Shown here piece by piece: positions 1 through 10,229 of a stretch of DNA of 64,000 nt; positions within the stretch are counted from its first letter, which is position 1, and every line of letters begins with the position of its first letter. Source of the DNA: Bidens hawaiensis (Eukaryota; Streptophyta; Magnoliopsida; Asterales; Asteraceae). The stretch is taken from contig JAIQDT010003845.1 in NCBI GenBank assembly GCA_021521415.1, positions 183,385 through 247,384 on the forward strand, read 5' to 3'. A program made the position numbers and the translations under genes. The notes below the pieces were generated by a model. The model saw nothing but the letters and a program-made list of their open reading frames with translations. It was not told where the DNA came from and made no database searches.

Positions 1-1152
1 GCGCAGAACTATGAACTACTTGAGGGTACGTTATATCGACGCTCTTATCTTGGACCGCTCATGAAATGCCTGGATGCTGAAGACGCAAGCTATGTGATTA
101 GGGAGATTCACGAAGGAATCTGCGGAATACACGCTGGCCCGCGCATGGTGGTTGCCAAGGCAATGAGCGCAGGCTACTATTGGCCAGGCATGTACTTGGA
201 TGCGCTCAAAGAAATCCAAAAATGCAAGGCATGTCAGAGCCACGCGCCAAACACCATGCGGCCAAAGAACAACTTGGTTCCAGTGACCTCCGCATGGCCT
301 TTCCATAAATGGGCCATTGATATTGTGGGGCCCCTGCCGCAAGCGCAAGGGCGAGTGAAATTTTTGGTAGTGGCAGTAGACTATTTCACAAAATGGGTTG
401 AAGCCAAGCCACTAGCAAAAATCACGGCTGAGGCGATGAAGAAATTTATCTGGAGCCACATCATTTGCCGTTTTGGCCTTCTTATGGAAATTGTGAGCGA
501 CAATGGCAAACAATTCACTGACAGGAAGATATCCAGCTGGCTCAAAGAATTGCACATCAACCAAATCTTCACTTCGGTCTACCACCCTCAGGGGAATGGC
601 CAAGTGGAGCGAACGAATCAAAGTTTGTTAAATGGGCTGAAGAAAAGGTTGGAGGGAGAATCCCATTCTTGGGTCGAAGAGTTACCTAATGTCCTGTGGG
701 CGCACAGGACATTAAGCAAAACTAGCAATGGCGAATCTCCATTCAGCCTAACCTATGGGACAGAGGCTATGATTCCAGCAGAAATTGGATGCCCATCCCA
801 TAGGGTACTCATGATGAGCAAGACTGATAACGAGCGCGAGAGAAGATTGGACCTCAACTTGCTTGAAGGGCGCAGAGAAGCGGCTATCATCAATGAAGCC
901 AAATACAAGAAAAAGCTGGAAAAATATTATAATCAGCGTGTTAAAGAATGCCATTTCAAGAAAAATGATTTTGTCCTTCGAAACAATGAAGCTAGCCGCG
1001 CGATACCCCCAGGAAAAATGTCCCCCAATTGGGAGGGACCTTATCAAATTTCAGAAGATTTGGGGAAATGCGCGTACACTTTAAAAGATTTGAATGGAAA
1101 AAAGATACCGCGCGCGTGGAACGCGGCACAACTTAGAAAATGCTTCATGTAA
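1..1152 (+). CDS. Pol polyprotein C-terminus: integrase (5' end outside window)
   Basis: The frame is open from base 1 to a TAA at 1150. It holds the end of a Ty3/gypsy polyprotein. First comes the zinc-binding HHCC module (HEGICGIHAG, then CKAC near 227-236). Then follows the retroviral-type integrase core with the catalytic D (codon 319-321), D (499-501) and E (607-609, in QVERTN), and then the C-terminal part ending QLRKCFM. Integrase inserts the element's cDNA into chromosomal DNA in the nucleus. All three catalytic residues are present and no stop or frameshift is seen, so this portion looks intact. The first ATG at 61 is only an internal methionine. It has the same order as the broken integrase at 50740-53880. 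Confidence 0.93.
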   Translation, partial: AQNYELLEGTLYRRSYLGPLMKCLDAEDASYVIREIHEGICGIHAGPRMVVAKAMSAGYYWPGMYLDALKEIQKCKACQSHAPNTMRPKNNLVPVTSAWPFHKWAIDIVGPLPQAQGRVKFLVVAVDYFTKWVEAKPLAKITAEAMKKFIWSHIICRFGLLMEIVSDNGKQFTDRKISSWLKELHINQIFTSVYHPQGNGQVERTNQSLLNGLKKRLEGESHSWVEELPNVLWAHRTLSKTSNGESPFSLTYGTEAMIPAEIGCPSHRVLMMSKTDNERERRLDLNLLEGRREAAIINEAKYKKKLEKYYNQRVKECHFKKNDFVLRNNEASRAIPPGKMSPNWEGPYQISEDLGKCAYTLKDLNGKKIPRAWNAAQLRKCFM

Positions 1153-1985
1153 AAGTTCAAATATGTAATCAAGGCTTTTAAGCCATCATGAATGATGATT
1201 CGCGTTATCTTTCAATATTTGTTCTATTACCTTTGCATACATGTTTCACACTTCCTTTATTAATTTGGAGCAATATGACAACACTATATTGACTTCAAAA
1301 CAAAATAAAACGAAGTAAAACATACATGCGCGAGCCTTAGCTCAAACGCGTTAATGAGTCTTAACTCTAAAACGCCAGGGCCTTAGCCCAAACCTACGAG
1401 CCTTAGCTCAAACACGTTAACGAGTCTTAACTCTAAAAAGTCAGGGCCTTAGCCCAAAACAAAGAGCCTTAGCTCAAAACACTCACAAACATCCATCTTA
1501 CATCACGCGCAGCCTGATCATAAAAATCCTTAAACACAACTAAGGCAAAGTACATGCCAAATCATAGTTGTTAAGGTCTCAGGTCGAGGTCGCGCGCGGA
1601 ATCATAGTGGATATCTGAGTAACACATGCTGACATGTAATGGCTAATACTCATACTTCCATGTAAAAACAGCGCGACTACGAAGCGCGAAAAAGGAATTG
1701 TGAAAAGTTATCGCGCATGTCAGCATAAACAAGATACTGCGAAACCACTTACAAAATAAGACTATGGTTAAGTGAATAATTTCCTTACAACCTTGTTCTT
1801 ATTTTAACGTGCAAGCATATCTTATATCTATACAAGCAAACATGAAGAGATGAATGGAAATGCGAAAGATGTGAAAAAGAGAACAAGTTTCATTCCATTG
1901 CATTGAAATTTACAAGTATGATGAGTTACAAATTACAAGTATAAAAAAAAAATATATATATATACAAAATTTGATGAAGGGCTTC
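1153..1985. other. Retrotransposon spacer between pol and antisense gene
   Basis: No coding potential was recognised. It contains a 66 bp tandem repeat (1332-1475) and AT-rich sequence. The 3' end of the antisense transcript of the gene at 1986-5533 must fall here, so pol and antisense transcripts converge in this spacer. Confidence 0.6.
1332..1475 (+). repeat. 66 bp tandem repeat, 2.2 copies, in element 1
   Basis: The phrase GAGCCTTAGCTC recurs at 1332, 1398 and 1464, each followed (in the two full copies) by TCTTAACTCTAAAA and GGGCCTTAGCCC. It lies just after pol. The complete relative at 46009 also has short tandem repeats just after its pol (54103-54363), with a different sequence. Confidence 0.85.
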
Positions 1986-4900
1986 TCAAGTCTCCACGTC
2001 GACGTCAGCCACTTCATCACCCTCATCATCTCCCGCAGCATCTGGCGTGGCCTGCTCCTCATCTCCGAACTGACCATAGTCAAGTTCTTCCTCCTCATTG
2101 GAGTCTTCTATCACGACGGTGTCAGGAGCAGATTTTTTCGCAGCGCCAGAGCCGCTGGCAGGGGCAACATCCCCCGCGCCACCATCATCGCTACCAGCCC
2201 TCTCGCATTCATCGAGCAACTTCTTTAGCGCGCCGAGGTCGGGCTGGTCAGCAAGCGCAGCTATCTGCAAAATCAATAGAAAAGTATTGAGTACAAAACA
2301 CTTGGAAAATTAATCAAGTAAAACTCATGAAGGTCAAGGTACCTGCATAAGGATGGGGATGGGAGTATTCATATACTTTTCCCCCACCGCGGCCATGTCC
2401 GCGCAGGCCGCGTCGCTCTTGTAAGGGTACTCGGATGGGTTCTTCTTCAGCATGCCATATTCATACCCATCCGTAAACCCTTCAGCTCGGCCCACCAAGC
2501 GCGCGGCGGCATTGCAGTCCATCACAAGGGCCTGAAACTCGGCGGAATATTTCATCGCCAAAGCGCAACGAGTCATGCCCTGTGACACCAGCCATTGGCG
2601 ATCCTGCGCGAGGCCAGCAACAGACGTCTCGAGGGCAGGAACCTGGGAGTTTAATAACTCAACAGTTTCCTTGGTCTTTTTTAGCTCCTCCTTATCAGAC
2701 GCTGCTGCCGCCAAAATTTTTTCTTTCTCCGCATGCGCAGCACCAAGTGCTTCCTGGCTGGACGCTGCCGTCGCTAGGGCCTCATCTCTATCGGCCTGCG
2801 CGGCCGCCAACTCCCTCTTCAGGCGCACAACCTCGCTCTCCAGTGATGATTTCTCAGTGATACTCTGGACGATAGCTTGGTCACGCGCCTCAGCCTGCTG
2901 TTCCAAGACACGCACTCTACGCGCGTACTTGGCAACTTCGGCCTCCGCCAACTGCTGCTTCTCCCGCGCAGCTTGGAGCTCATGCCCGCGCTTAATATAG
3001 GCGGTGTTGGCACTTGCTCGGTTTTCGCTGAGCTCCGCCTGGAGTTTCTCAGCTCGTGCGCGAGCATCTGAAAGGTTCCAGGCGGCCACCTTAGCCTCTT
3101 GCTGGGCTGCTACAAGAGCATCGCGTACTTTAATATAATCGCGATGAAGCTCTTGGGAGGCAGCAAAGAAAGCTGACCCAGCGAAAATGTGATCGTTGAG
3201 CAAGTCAGCGCGGGTGCGCTCCTCCTGATACCTCCTTTCAGTAGGAGGCACGGCATGAGCCCAGAAGTCCTCGCATACGCCCATGGATTGGAAGGAACTG
3301 TCTTCATTAATATTCCATCTCGGGCGATAAACGTGGTCTCCTACAAAACACAAGAAATGTTCTAAGTCATAAACATACTTATATGGAGGTACGCGCAGCG
3401 GAGCAACAAATTAAAACATACCTGCGGGGATGAAGCAGAAAAGTCAGCGCCAGCCCCACCAGAAGTATGCGCTGCGAAGACTTGTGGCATCGCAGGGCTG
3501 GCGCGGTCTCCCAAGGAGTCCTCAGCTTGAGCCCCCTCATCCTCCTCATCTTCTTGAATAGGCCTCTTCTCCTGCGACCTGGGGGGCTCCAAACCAGCCT
3601 CGCGGAGAGGGCTGCGCGTAGGAGGAGGCGAGGGAGGTCTCGACGCCGCCAGTTCGGCGCGCAATACGGCTTCCTGCTCCTTTGTAACCCCAATAAGGGG
3701 AGAATCAGCACTAGCAGGAGCAGGACCAGAACCAGCGGCGCCGCCAACGGCGCCAGGAGTGTCGCCAGCAACTTGTACGCCAGCTACAACTCCTATGAAC
3801 AAATCAACAAGGAAAAATGGTTTATGACTGAATCCAAAAGAAAAATAAAGAAGACAAGTGTGCAAAACATACCTTGGCGCAATTCTGTTCGCGCGGCGAA
3901 CATCGCCATAAAGTTCATTCTACCCTTTTCAGAGGGTAGAACAGGGGACTCCGAAGCAGCCCCCGGCGCAGCCTCAGCACCTTGTGGCGCCTGTGGCTGA
4001 TCTGCTACCGTCGCCGGTTCTGCAAACATTCAAAGGAGCAAAGGTTTAATAACAATTCAGCCAGATGAAGATAAACAAAGTATACCTGTTGCAGGCGCGG
4101 CACTGCTTCTCTCTTCAGCCGCGCGAACGGAGGAGGCGACGCCACCATACCTCAAGTGGACAGGAGGTCTGCCCACTCTCACAGGCAGGGAAGCTAAAGA
4201 AACCTTGGTGGTAAACACCTGGGTTTCCTTAGGTCCCTTCGTTTGAGCATGGGGATGAGCAACAGGGGTGTCATTTTTCTTCTGTTTCTTACTGGCCCCT
4301 GCGCCAGATTTCCCCTTAGCTTTGCGCTTTAGTAGGGGCGCCTCCTCTTCCTCCTCCTCCTCTTCCGCGAGCTCCAGCTCGTAGTTTTCAAGCGCATCTG
4401 CAAAAACAACCAACAGAACTGTTAATAAACTTGGGTATTCTAAAGGAATGAGCATAAGCGCGAAGGCTTACCAGGCGCGTCACTGTCAAAGTCAAATTCC
4501 AGATCCACTGGGATGAACATGTCATCGAAGCGATCTGGGAAACCAACTTCCCCAGTGCCAAGCGCGACGGAGCCACCCTCCACTTGTTCGTCATAAGCGG
4601 CAAGGACATAATCCTTGGTGACTGCGCAAAAACAAGTCAAATGATATCAGCAAAAGAATTATGTTCGCGCAGAAAAAATAAATAAAGAAATGAAATAAAC
4701 TTACACAACCCGTCGACTTGGATAACGGGCTCAAGCGCGCTGTCGGCCCAAAGCTTACTCATGCCGACCCCCACCAGCGCCTCCTCGCAAATTTTCTTCG
4801 CAGGGGATGGTTCGGCGGTCAGTTTCTTAACCCAGGCGCCAGTTGGGTTCTTGAGGACACCCTCATCCGCAGGCGCAGAAGAGATAGAGCGCATGGTCAT

Positions 4901-5533
4901 GCGGATGGGGATCACACCAGCCCTTATGTAAAAGAACCTCTCAGACCAGTCATGAAGGCTCTTGAATGAAACAGTGGAGCACTTCACCTTCTGACTGCGA
5001 GGAATAAAAGAGATCCAATTGTCTTGGATCTTGGGCTTGTAAAAATACTGAAAGCGCCGAGGAGTGGGTTCCTCGCGCTGGGATTTGCACATGAACTCAA
5101 AGTGAGTCACGCGCACGAGTCCAAACGGATGGACTTGGGATATATGAATCCCATAGAACTTCAGCAGTGCACCCACAAACCTTGTTATCGGGAGACGAAG
5201 GTTGCAGTGGGTGAAAAAGTGGCTATATAGGGATATATAGCCGGTAGGCGGGTCCGCCGCCGTTTGCCCGGACCTAGGCAACATGCAGCCAAACAGGGTG
5301 GGAAAGCCCTGAGAGGCGATGAGGTTGTCGAGATCGGCCTGCTTCAATTTGCAGAGGATTTCATTCCACCTTTTGGTGGCCTTGGTCCTCCCTACTTCCT
5401 CCGATGTGGTCTCAACAACCCTCTTCCCCTTCCCCTTTTGCTTCAATGTCGACATCACCACAGATTTCACACGGCGTTTTCGGGAGACGATTGAAGTGAT
5501 CGACAGGTTCGACGAGTCCGAGCTATCAGACAT
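1986..5533 (-). CDS. Antisense spliced gene of a Tat retrotransposon: putative gypsy-type transposon domain plus coiled coil
   Basis: Seven exons can be drawn on the minus strand: 4705-5533, 4472-4621, 4086-4397, 3873-4019, about 3422-3792, 2343-3340 and 1986-2264. Introns are GT-AG. The first four are phase 1 and the last is phase 0. The donor of exon 5 is uncertain: the obvious GTATGT at 3421 is phase 0, while the next exon needs phase 1, which a GTGGGG inside the exon would give. Exon 1 begins MSDSSDSS and has the plant 'putative gypsy type transposon' signature (LPITRFVGALLKFYGIHISQ then VHPFGLVRVTHFEF). An acidic and lysine-rich, probably nuclear, linker follows (E-rich run, then KRKAKGKS). 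Next is about 230 residues of Ala/Glu/Lys-rich coiled coil, and an acidic tail. It is known from other plants only as a retrotransposon accessory protein of unknown role. It has its own promoter (5651-5950). I infer a structural or regulatory protein, not an enzyme. Confidence 0.8.
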
Positions 5534-5650
5534 ACAACTGTCAAATCTAACAACGGAAAATTCTTAACAACAGATATTTCAGAAGACAAAGAAAGAAAAA
5601 ATCAGAAGAGAAAACAAGAAGATGAAGGATAAAGAACTCCAAGGGCTGGA

Positions 5651-5949
5651 TTTTATAGGCCGAGGAGAGAGAAATTTGGGCTCTGAACGGACTTGACGCG
5701 CCCCCACTCGCAGGTAATAGCCAACGCGAGCGCGACACGTGTCCCTGACAGCTGTGTGAGAGGACACGAAAAGAAAAATACGGCGGGTGCCAGACTTCAC
5801 GAGCCCCTACTCGCAGGTCTTGGCCAACACGAGCGCGACACGTGTCCCTGACAGCTTGTGAGGGGACACGAAAGGAAACTGTAGCACCTCGAGCACACGA
5901 AATGTCTGACACGTCTCCATCACTGACCCACGTCAGCAACCGTCACGTG
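5651..5949 (-). promoter_or_regulatory. Promoter of the antisense gene: TATA box and three CACGTG boxes
   Basis: On the minus strand TATAAAA lies at 5651-5657, 124 bp before the ATG at 5533. CACGTG (G-box, bound in plants by bZIP and bHLH factors) lies at 5736-5741, 5839-5844 and 5944-5949; the first two sit in the core GACACGTGTC. The related element has TATATAAA 134 bp before its ATG and a CACGTG 69 bp beyond that. The arrangement is therefore conserved while the surrounding sequence is not. Confidence 0.65.
5706..5879. repeat. 103 bp direct duplication carrying the G-box
   Basis: Two copies start ACTCGCAGGT at 5706 and 5809 and share the G-box core followed by CCCTGACAGCT and GGACACGAAA. 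The duplication multiplies the putative transcription-factor site upstream of the antisense gene. Confidence 0.85.
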
Positions 5950-6107
5950 CTTGGACCCTTCGTTTCAACCAAATGGATAGAACTTCGCGCAACGAGGGAA
6001 ACAACCAAGAAAACGACAAAACCCCTTTTAAAAGACCAAATCATTAAGTCTAATATCTATCTTACCGCGCTCGCGCGAGATAAGACACACATTAGACTGG
6101 GGGGGCT

Positions 6108-7107
6108 TGAAGAGGTATGTACCCGCCTCAACACCGAGCAAGGCGGGTCAACCCACAAGATAAAGACATTATGAAGGCACAAAGCCAAAACCTATGCGCA
6201 TGGCGCATACAAAACATGCTCAGGCATCACATGCCCAGGCACACATATGCTCGCGCATCACATATGCGCGCGGCGCATCAGCGCGCGGCGCATATCACAT
6301 GCTCGCGCATCACATATGCGCGCAGCGCATCAGCGCGCGGCGCATATCACATGCTCGTGCATATCACATCTGCGCATGAAATATCTGCGCGTGAGAATAA
6401 AGAGAAGACCTCGCGCATCCTCAGGATGGGCGCATATCACACGTGCGCATAATCAACCTCGTCCTTATCCAAATCAGGATTAGGGCAACCTTGATTGTGC
6501 ACGTCAGACAACCTTCCAGAAGGCATCTTTTTAAGGAGTAAGAATATGCTGATGTTGACAGCTGCCAAATGAAAGGTCGACAACTCAGCATGACACATGT
6601 GTTGCCACGTGATTACAACCAACGAGAAAGCGCCAGGTGTCCCAGAGGACATGTGGCGCAGTGCGATTGGAGGAAGCCAACGAGGTTGAGCCCAACCGGT
6701 GGTAACCCTAGCACTATAAATACAGCATCAACTCCACTTTGATGACAGATTGATACTCAATCATTGACAGTTACAAGCAGTGATATCACATTCAATCATA
6801 TTGAATTATATTCACTCACAGTCAGTTACAAACAAAACGGACAGTCTCACAATCAGAGGGTATCAGCTATTCAGCAAGACTCTTGAGATTCTTACACACT
6901 CATTATCATCTTCTCCACAAGATACTGATTCTCACGCCGGAGGGTTACCCCAAAGAGGACCCCTCTGTCCCTTTCTGAGGGGTAAGTAACGGCGCTGTTC
7001 ATTTTGTAGGTGGAAGAACACGGAACCAGAAGAACCATCGGTGAATTAGTATAATCACACCCGAGGAAAGTAGATCTGCTACCAGTGAGTAGATCCACGT
7101 TTCTTCA
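6108..7107 (+). repeat. 3' LTR of element 1
   Basis: It starts TGAAGAGGTA directly after a G-rich polypurine tract and ends CACGTTTCTTCA. A TATAAATA box lies at 6715-6722. The phrase GATTCTCACGCCGGAGGG downstream of the TATA box is shared with the LTRs of the element at 46009, as is the end TTTCTTCA. The first third holds GC-rich tandem repeats built on GCGCAT. Length is 1000 bp, close to the 981 and 985 bp of the relative. Confidence 0.85.
6246..6375. repeat. 52 bp GC-rich tandem repeat inside the LTR
   Basis: The phrase TGCTCGCGCATCACATATGC occurs at 6248 and again at 6300, with a decayed third copy. Units are rich in GCGCAT and GCGCGCGGCGCAT. They lie in the U3-like part, upstream of the LTR TATA box. 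Small reading frames through it are artefacts of the repeat. Confidence 0.8.
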
Positions 7108-7695
7108 TTTACAAAACGTGAATTTAATGTTTAGATGAAAATATTGAAAAAAATATCAAAATTGATAAATTCCTTACAAATAAGTAGCTAAATTTGTAGC
7201 TAAAATCTTATAAAGTTCGTTGCAAAATCTTGCCATAGTTGTAGCTAAGTTCATTGCAAAGATCATCCAAAAGTTGTAGCTATATTTCATAGCTAAATTG
7301 GTAGCAATAATCATAGCAAACCCCATAGCTAAAAAACCCATAGCAAAATTCGGGTAAAAAAAATCCCGTAGCAAAATTCCGTGACTAAAAGCCATAGCAA
7401 AATTTCGTAGCTAAAAAACGTAGCAAATTTCCGTAGCTAACAATTTGTAGCTAAAGATCCATAGCAAAAATTTCTATAGCAAAACTCGTAGCAAACATAA
7501 CTAAAATAGCAACGTCTCTTTTCGTAGCTAAAACGGTTGCAAAGTATGATTCCATAGTTAAAACTGCTAGAAAAAAAATTAGCTACGAGACTTGTACCTA
7601 CGAACCAAATCCGTAGCAAATTCATAGCAAACAGGTTGTTTGCTATGGATTAGCTATGAATCTGGCCGTAACAAATGCCAATTTTTGTAGTAGTG
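7108..7695 (-). mobile_element. Terminal part of a CACTA (En/Spm-type) transposon
   Basis: Read on the minus strand the segment begins at 7695 with CACTACTACAAAAATTGGCA, the standard plant CACTA terminus. About 500 bp follow of subterminal repeats, variants of GTAGCTAAA and CATAGCAAA in both orientations. No transposase is visible. The other terminus was not found; the retrotransposon ending at 7107 probably landed in this element and the rest lies to the left of the window. Confidence 0.75.
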
Positions 7696-7790
7696 TCTGA
7701 TGTATTTTTTGTTAGTGTGTGTTTCATGTTCATAGATATCGCTCATTTAAACAACAAATTTGTTTGACTATCATATCATACATTAATAAA

Positions 7791-9200
7791 TTTAATAAAT
7801 TCACCCTAGTAAAAGTGGGTAAAGTTAAAATACAAAGAACAACAAAAATGAGAAGGGTGAGAAGAAATCTAGTCCATTGATCCTAAATTTGAATGGATGA
7901 GATTAATTTAATAAATAAAAATTGATGAAAAGGGCATGAAGGTAATAAACCACTTTTGTTGACTTTCTCTCTCCACATGCAAGACACATGTCAATTCCCC
8001 CATCATTTTAAAATGTCCATAACTTTTTCACACGACATTAATTTTTTAAAAAAAATTCACCATAATAATAAGCGTTTTTTATCTTTAATATGAGTATCAT
8101 ATTGTTATATAAAAATAAAAAAAATTAATGGGTTTTTTTAATTGTGTTTTTTTTGTTGTTCATTATGTAATATGTTGTTTCAATTGTGTTATATTTACCA
8201 GACTCTGTTTCCATTGTGTTATATTTATCAGACGTTGTTTCCATTGTGTTATATTTACCAGACTCTGTTTCCATTGTGTTATATTTACCAGACGCTGTTT
8301 CCATTGTGTTATATTTACCAGACTCTGTTTCCATTGTGTTATATTTACCAGACGCTGTTTTCATTGTGTTATATTTACCAGACGCTATTTTCATTGTGTT
8401 ATATTTACCAGACGCTGTTTCCATTGTGTTATATTTACCAGACTCTGTTTCCATTGTGTTATATTTACCAGACTCTATTTCCATTGTGTTATATTTACCA
8501 GACCCTATTTCCATTGTGTCATATTCACATGACTCATCTTATACACAATAACACAATAATATGGTTTCAGACTCTGTCTCAATTGTGTTATATTTACCAC
8601 ACAATGTCTCCATTGTGTTATAATTACCTGACTGTGTTTTCATTGTGTTATATTTACCAGACTCTGTATCCATTGTGTTATATTTATCAGACTCTGTTTC
8701 CATTGTGTCATATTCACATGACTCATCTTATGCACCATAACACAATAGTCTAACTGCATAATGACACAATAATGTTGTTTCAGACTCTGTCTCCATTGTG
8801 TTATATTTACCAGACTCTATTTCTATTGTGTTATACACTCACACAAATGATCTTATATGACACAATAACACAATGACGTAAATTATTTTTTATTCTTATA
8901 TAACAAAATTATACTCATATTAAAGGTAAAAAACGCTTGTAATTATGGTGAATTTTTTTTTTTAAAAAATATCATATGAAAAAGTTATAAACGTTATAAA
9001 ATGATAGGGTATTAATATGTGTCTTGCATGTGGAGAGAGAAAATGTATACAATTACCTCTATACCCTTTTTTCTTTGGTCCATACTTGACACATGTCAAT
9101 TAATTATGGCTTCTTATCCTTCTCATTTTTATTCCCCTTTGTAGAATAACCTGACCCAGTAAAAATAGCCTAACAACTTTAATAAATTCACCCTAGTAAA
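7791..9200. mobile_element. Inverted-repeat element with an internal satellite array
   Basis: Arms of about 300 bp (roughly 7814-8130 and 8880-9177) are inverted copies of each other. Matching phrases include AATGAGAAGG, CCACATGCAAGACACAT and AAAAAACGCTT, each with its reverse complement in the other arm. Between them is a 30 bp tandem array. A direct repeat, TTTAATAAATTCACCCTAGT plus AAA, is found at 7791-7813 and 9178-9200, at the outer ends; it is either a long target duplication or part of the element. There is no protein gene. The class is uncertain (foldback or Mutator-like). Confidence 0.65.
8175..8850. repeat. 30 bp tandem repeat (minisatellite)
   Basis: The unit is CATTGTGTTATATTTACCAG followed by ACTCTGTTTC. 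About twelve near-perfect copies run to 8520, followed by more degenerate copies interrupted by CACATGACTCATCTTAT segments. As 30 is a multiple of 3 all frames stay open for long stretches on both strands, which yields several false reading frames. The array forms the loop of the inverted-repeat element. Confidence 0.93.
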
Positions 9201-10229
9201 TTTAAGTGCCAGCTGTATTTAATAAAAGCTGTCTAAAAGCTTTAAATAAGCCAGTTAAAGTTAAGGAAACGACAAAATTTTAATCTAATATATTGCTTTT
9301 TTAAAGAACCAATATCTTTATCAAGTCTAGTTCTTCTCCCATCTCTATAAAACAGCCACCTTCATCCGCACCATTTTTAATCTACCCACATTGCCATAAG
9401 AGCTTAATATTCCCGAGTTGAAATGTTTGAATCAGCGTGGAAGAGCTCTATCTGTATATACAGATTTGTTTCAGTCCATAAACCCATAACTACAACAATC
9501 TAACATATAATGTTGGAATAGACAGTCTCGGAATTATACTATATAACCATACAGGTAAATTATTCTCATGTATTTTAAGTTTGTTCATGTTCATGTTCAT
9601 AACTTAGTTATTTCGTTTTACATTATACTAATCACTTGTGGAATTATCAAATTATTAGCATCAAATATTTGATGATTTTGTAAGATATGTTTTGCTTTTT
9701 CACTTTTGTGAAATTGTAATTGAGCCGAGCCACGGGGAGCTCGAACTTATACGAGCTGGTTTGTGCTCGGTTCGTTTACATTATCCATCTGAAAAATCAA
9801 GCTCGAGTCTAGGGTTGAGTATATTTCGGTCCAACCTAAATAAAACCGATGACCCTAACCGAAATCTGCTCGGTACCGACCCGAATAGGTGTTATTAGTC
9901 CGGTTTTCGGTCATTAGTTTTATGCATTTTCGGTTTTCGAATGGTGTTTAAAACTGTTTGCACCCGAGACCAACTTGAAGCTCGACCTACCACCATTGAT
10001 AAAGTATAGTTTGGACTTCAAGTAGTGTTATAAATTAAAATGGATTTGTATAGTAGTAGCAAAAGTTGTTAGAAGGCATTGTAAACTCCATATCATCATA
10101 AATGAAAGAAGACAAAGATGTAAAAAAGAAAAGTACATCTTGTTAATGTACAAATATTGTTTATTTTTAAATTTTATCCACTAAAATTACTATATATTGG
10201 ACTATTAGACTGGAAGTATATATTGGACT
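9201..10229. other. Intergenic, no gene seen
   Basis: AT-rich sequence with a short stretch of dispersed GAGCTCG/TTCGGT-type repeat (about 9720-9990). Neither strand has a convincing reading frame. Confidence 0.5.

Larger units (their letters stand above)
1..7107 (+). mobile_element. Ty3/gypsy LTR retrotransposon, Tat lineage, 3' part (element 1)
   Basis: The window opens inside the element. Visible in order are the end of pol (integrase), a spacer with 66 bp repeats, a spliced gene on the opposite strand, a polypurine tract (about 6091-6107, with a run of G), and a 3' LTR that starts TGAAGAGGTA and ends in TTCTTCA. LTR ends, polypurine tract and gene order match the complete element at 46009-59759, so both belong to one lineage, but sequence similarity is modest. 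The 5' LTR, gag, protease and reverse transcriptase lie outside the window, so target duplication and age cannot be judged. The element abuts CACTA subterminal sequence at 7108 and may be nested in it. Confidence 0.88.

Noticed and set aside
1986..5533. Reading the antisense gene as a DDE or other transposase
   Set aside because: The domain name 'putative gypsy type transposon' is historical. No catalytic DDE or RNase H pattern is visible, and the rest is coiled coil and low complexity.
8125..8753. Long open frames on both strands with repeated 10-residue units
   Set aside because: They arise from a 30 bp tandem repeat, a multiple of 3 that lacks stops in several frames. No start context, no domain, and frames exist in both directions.
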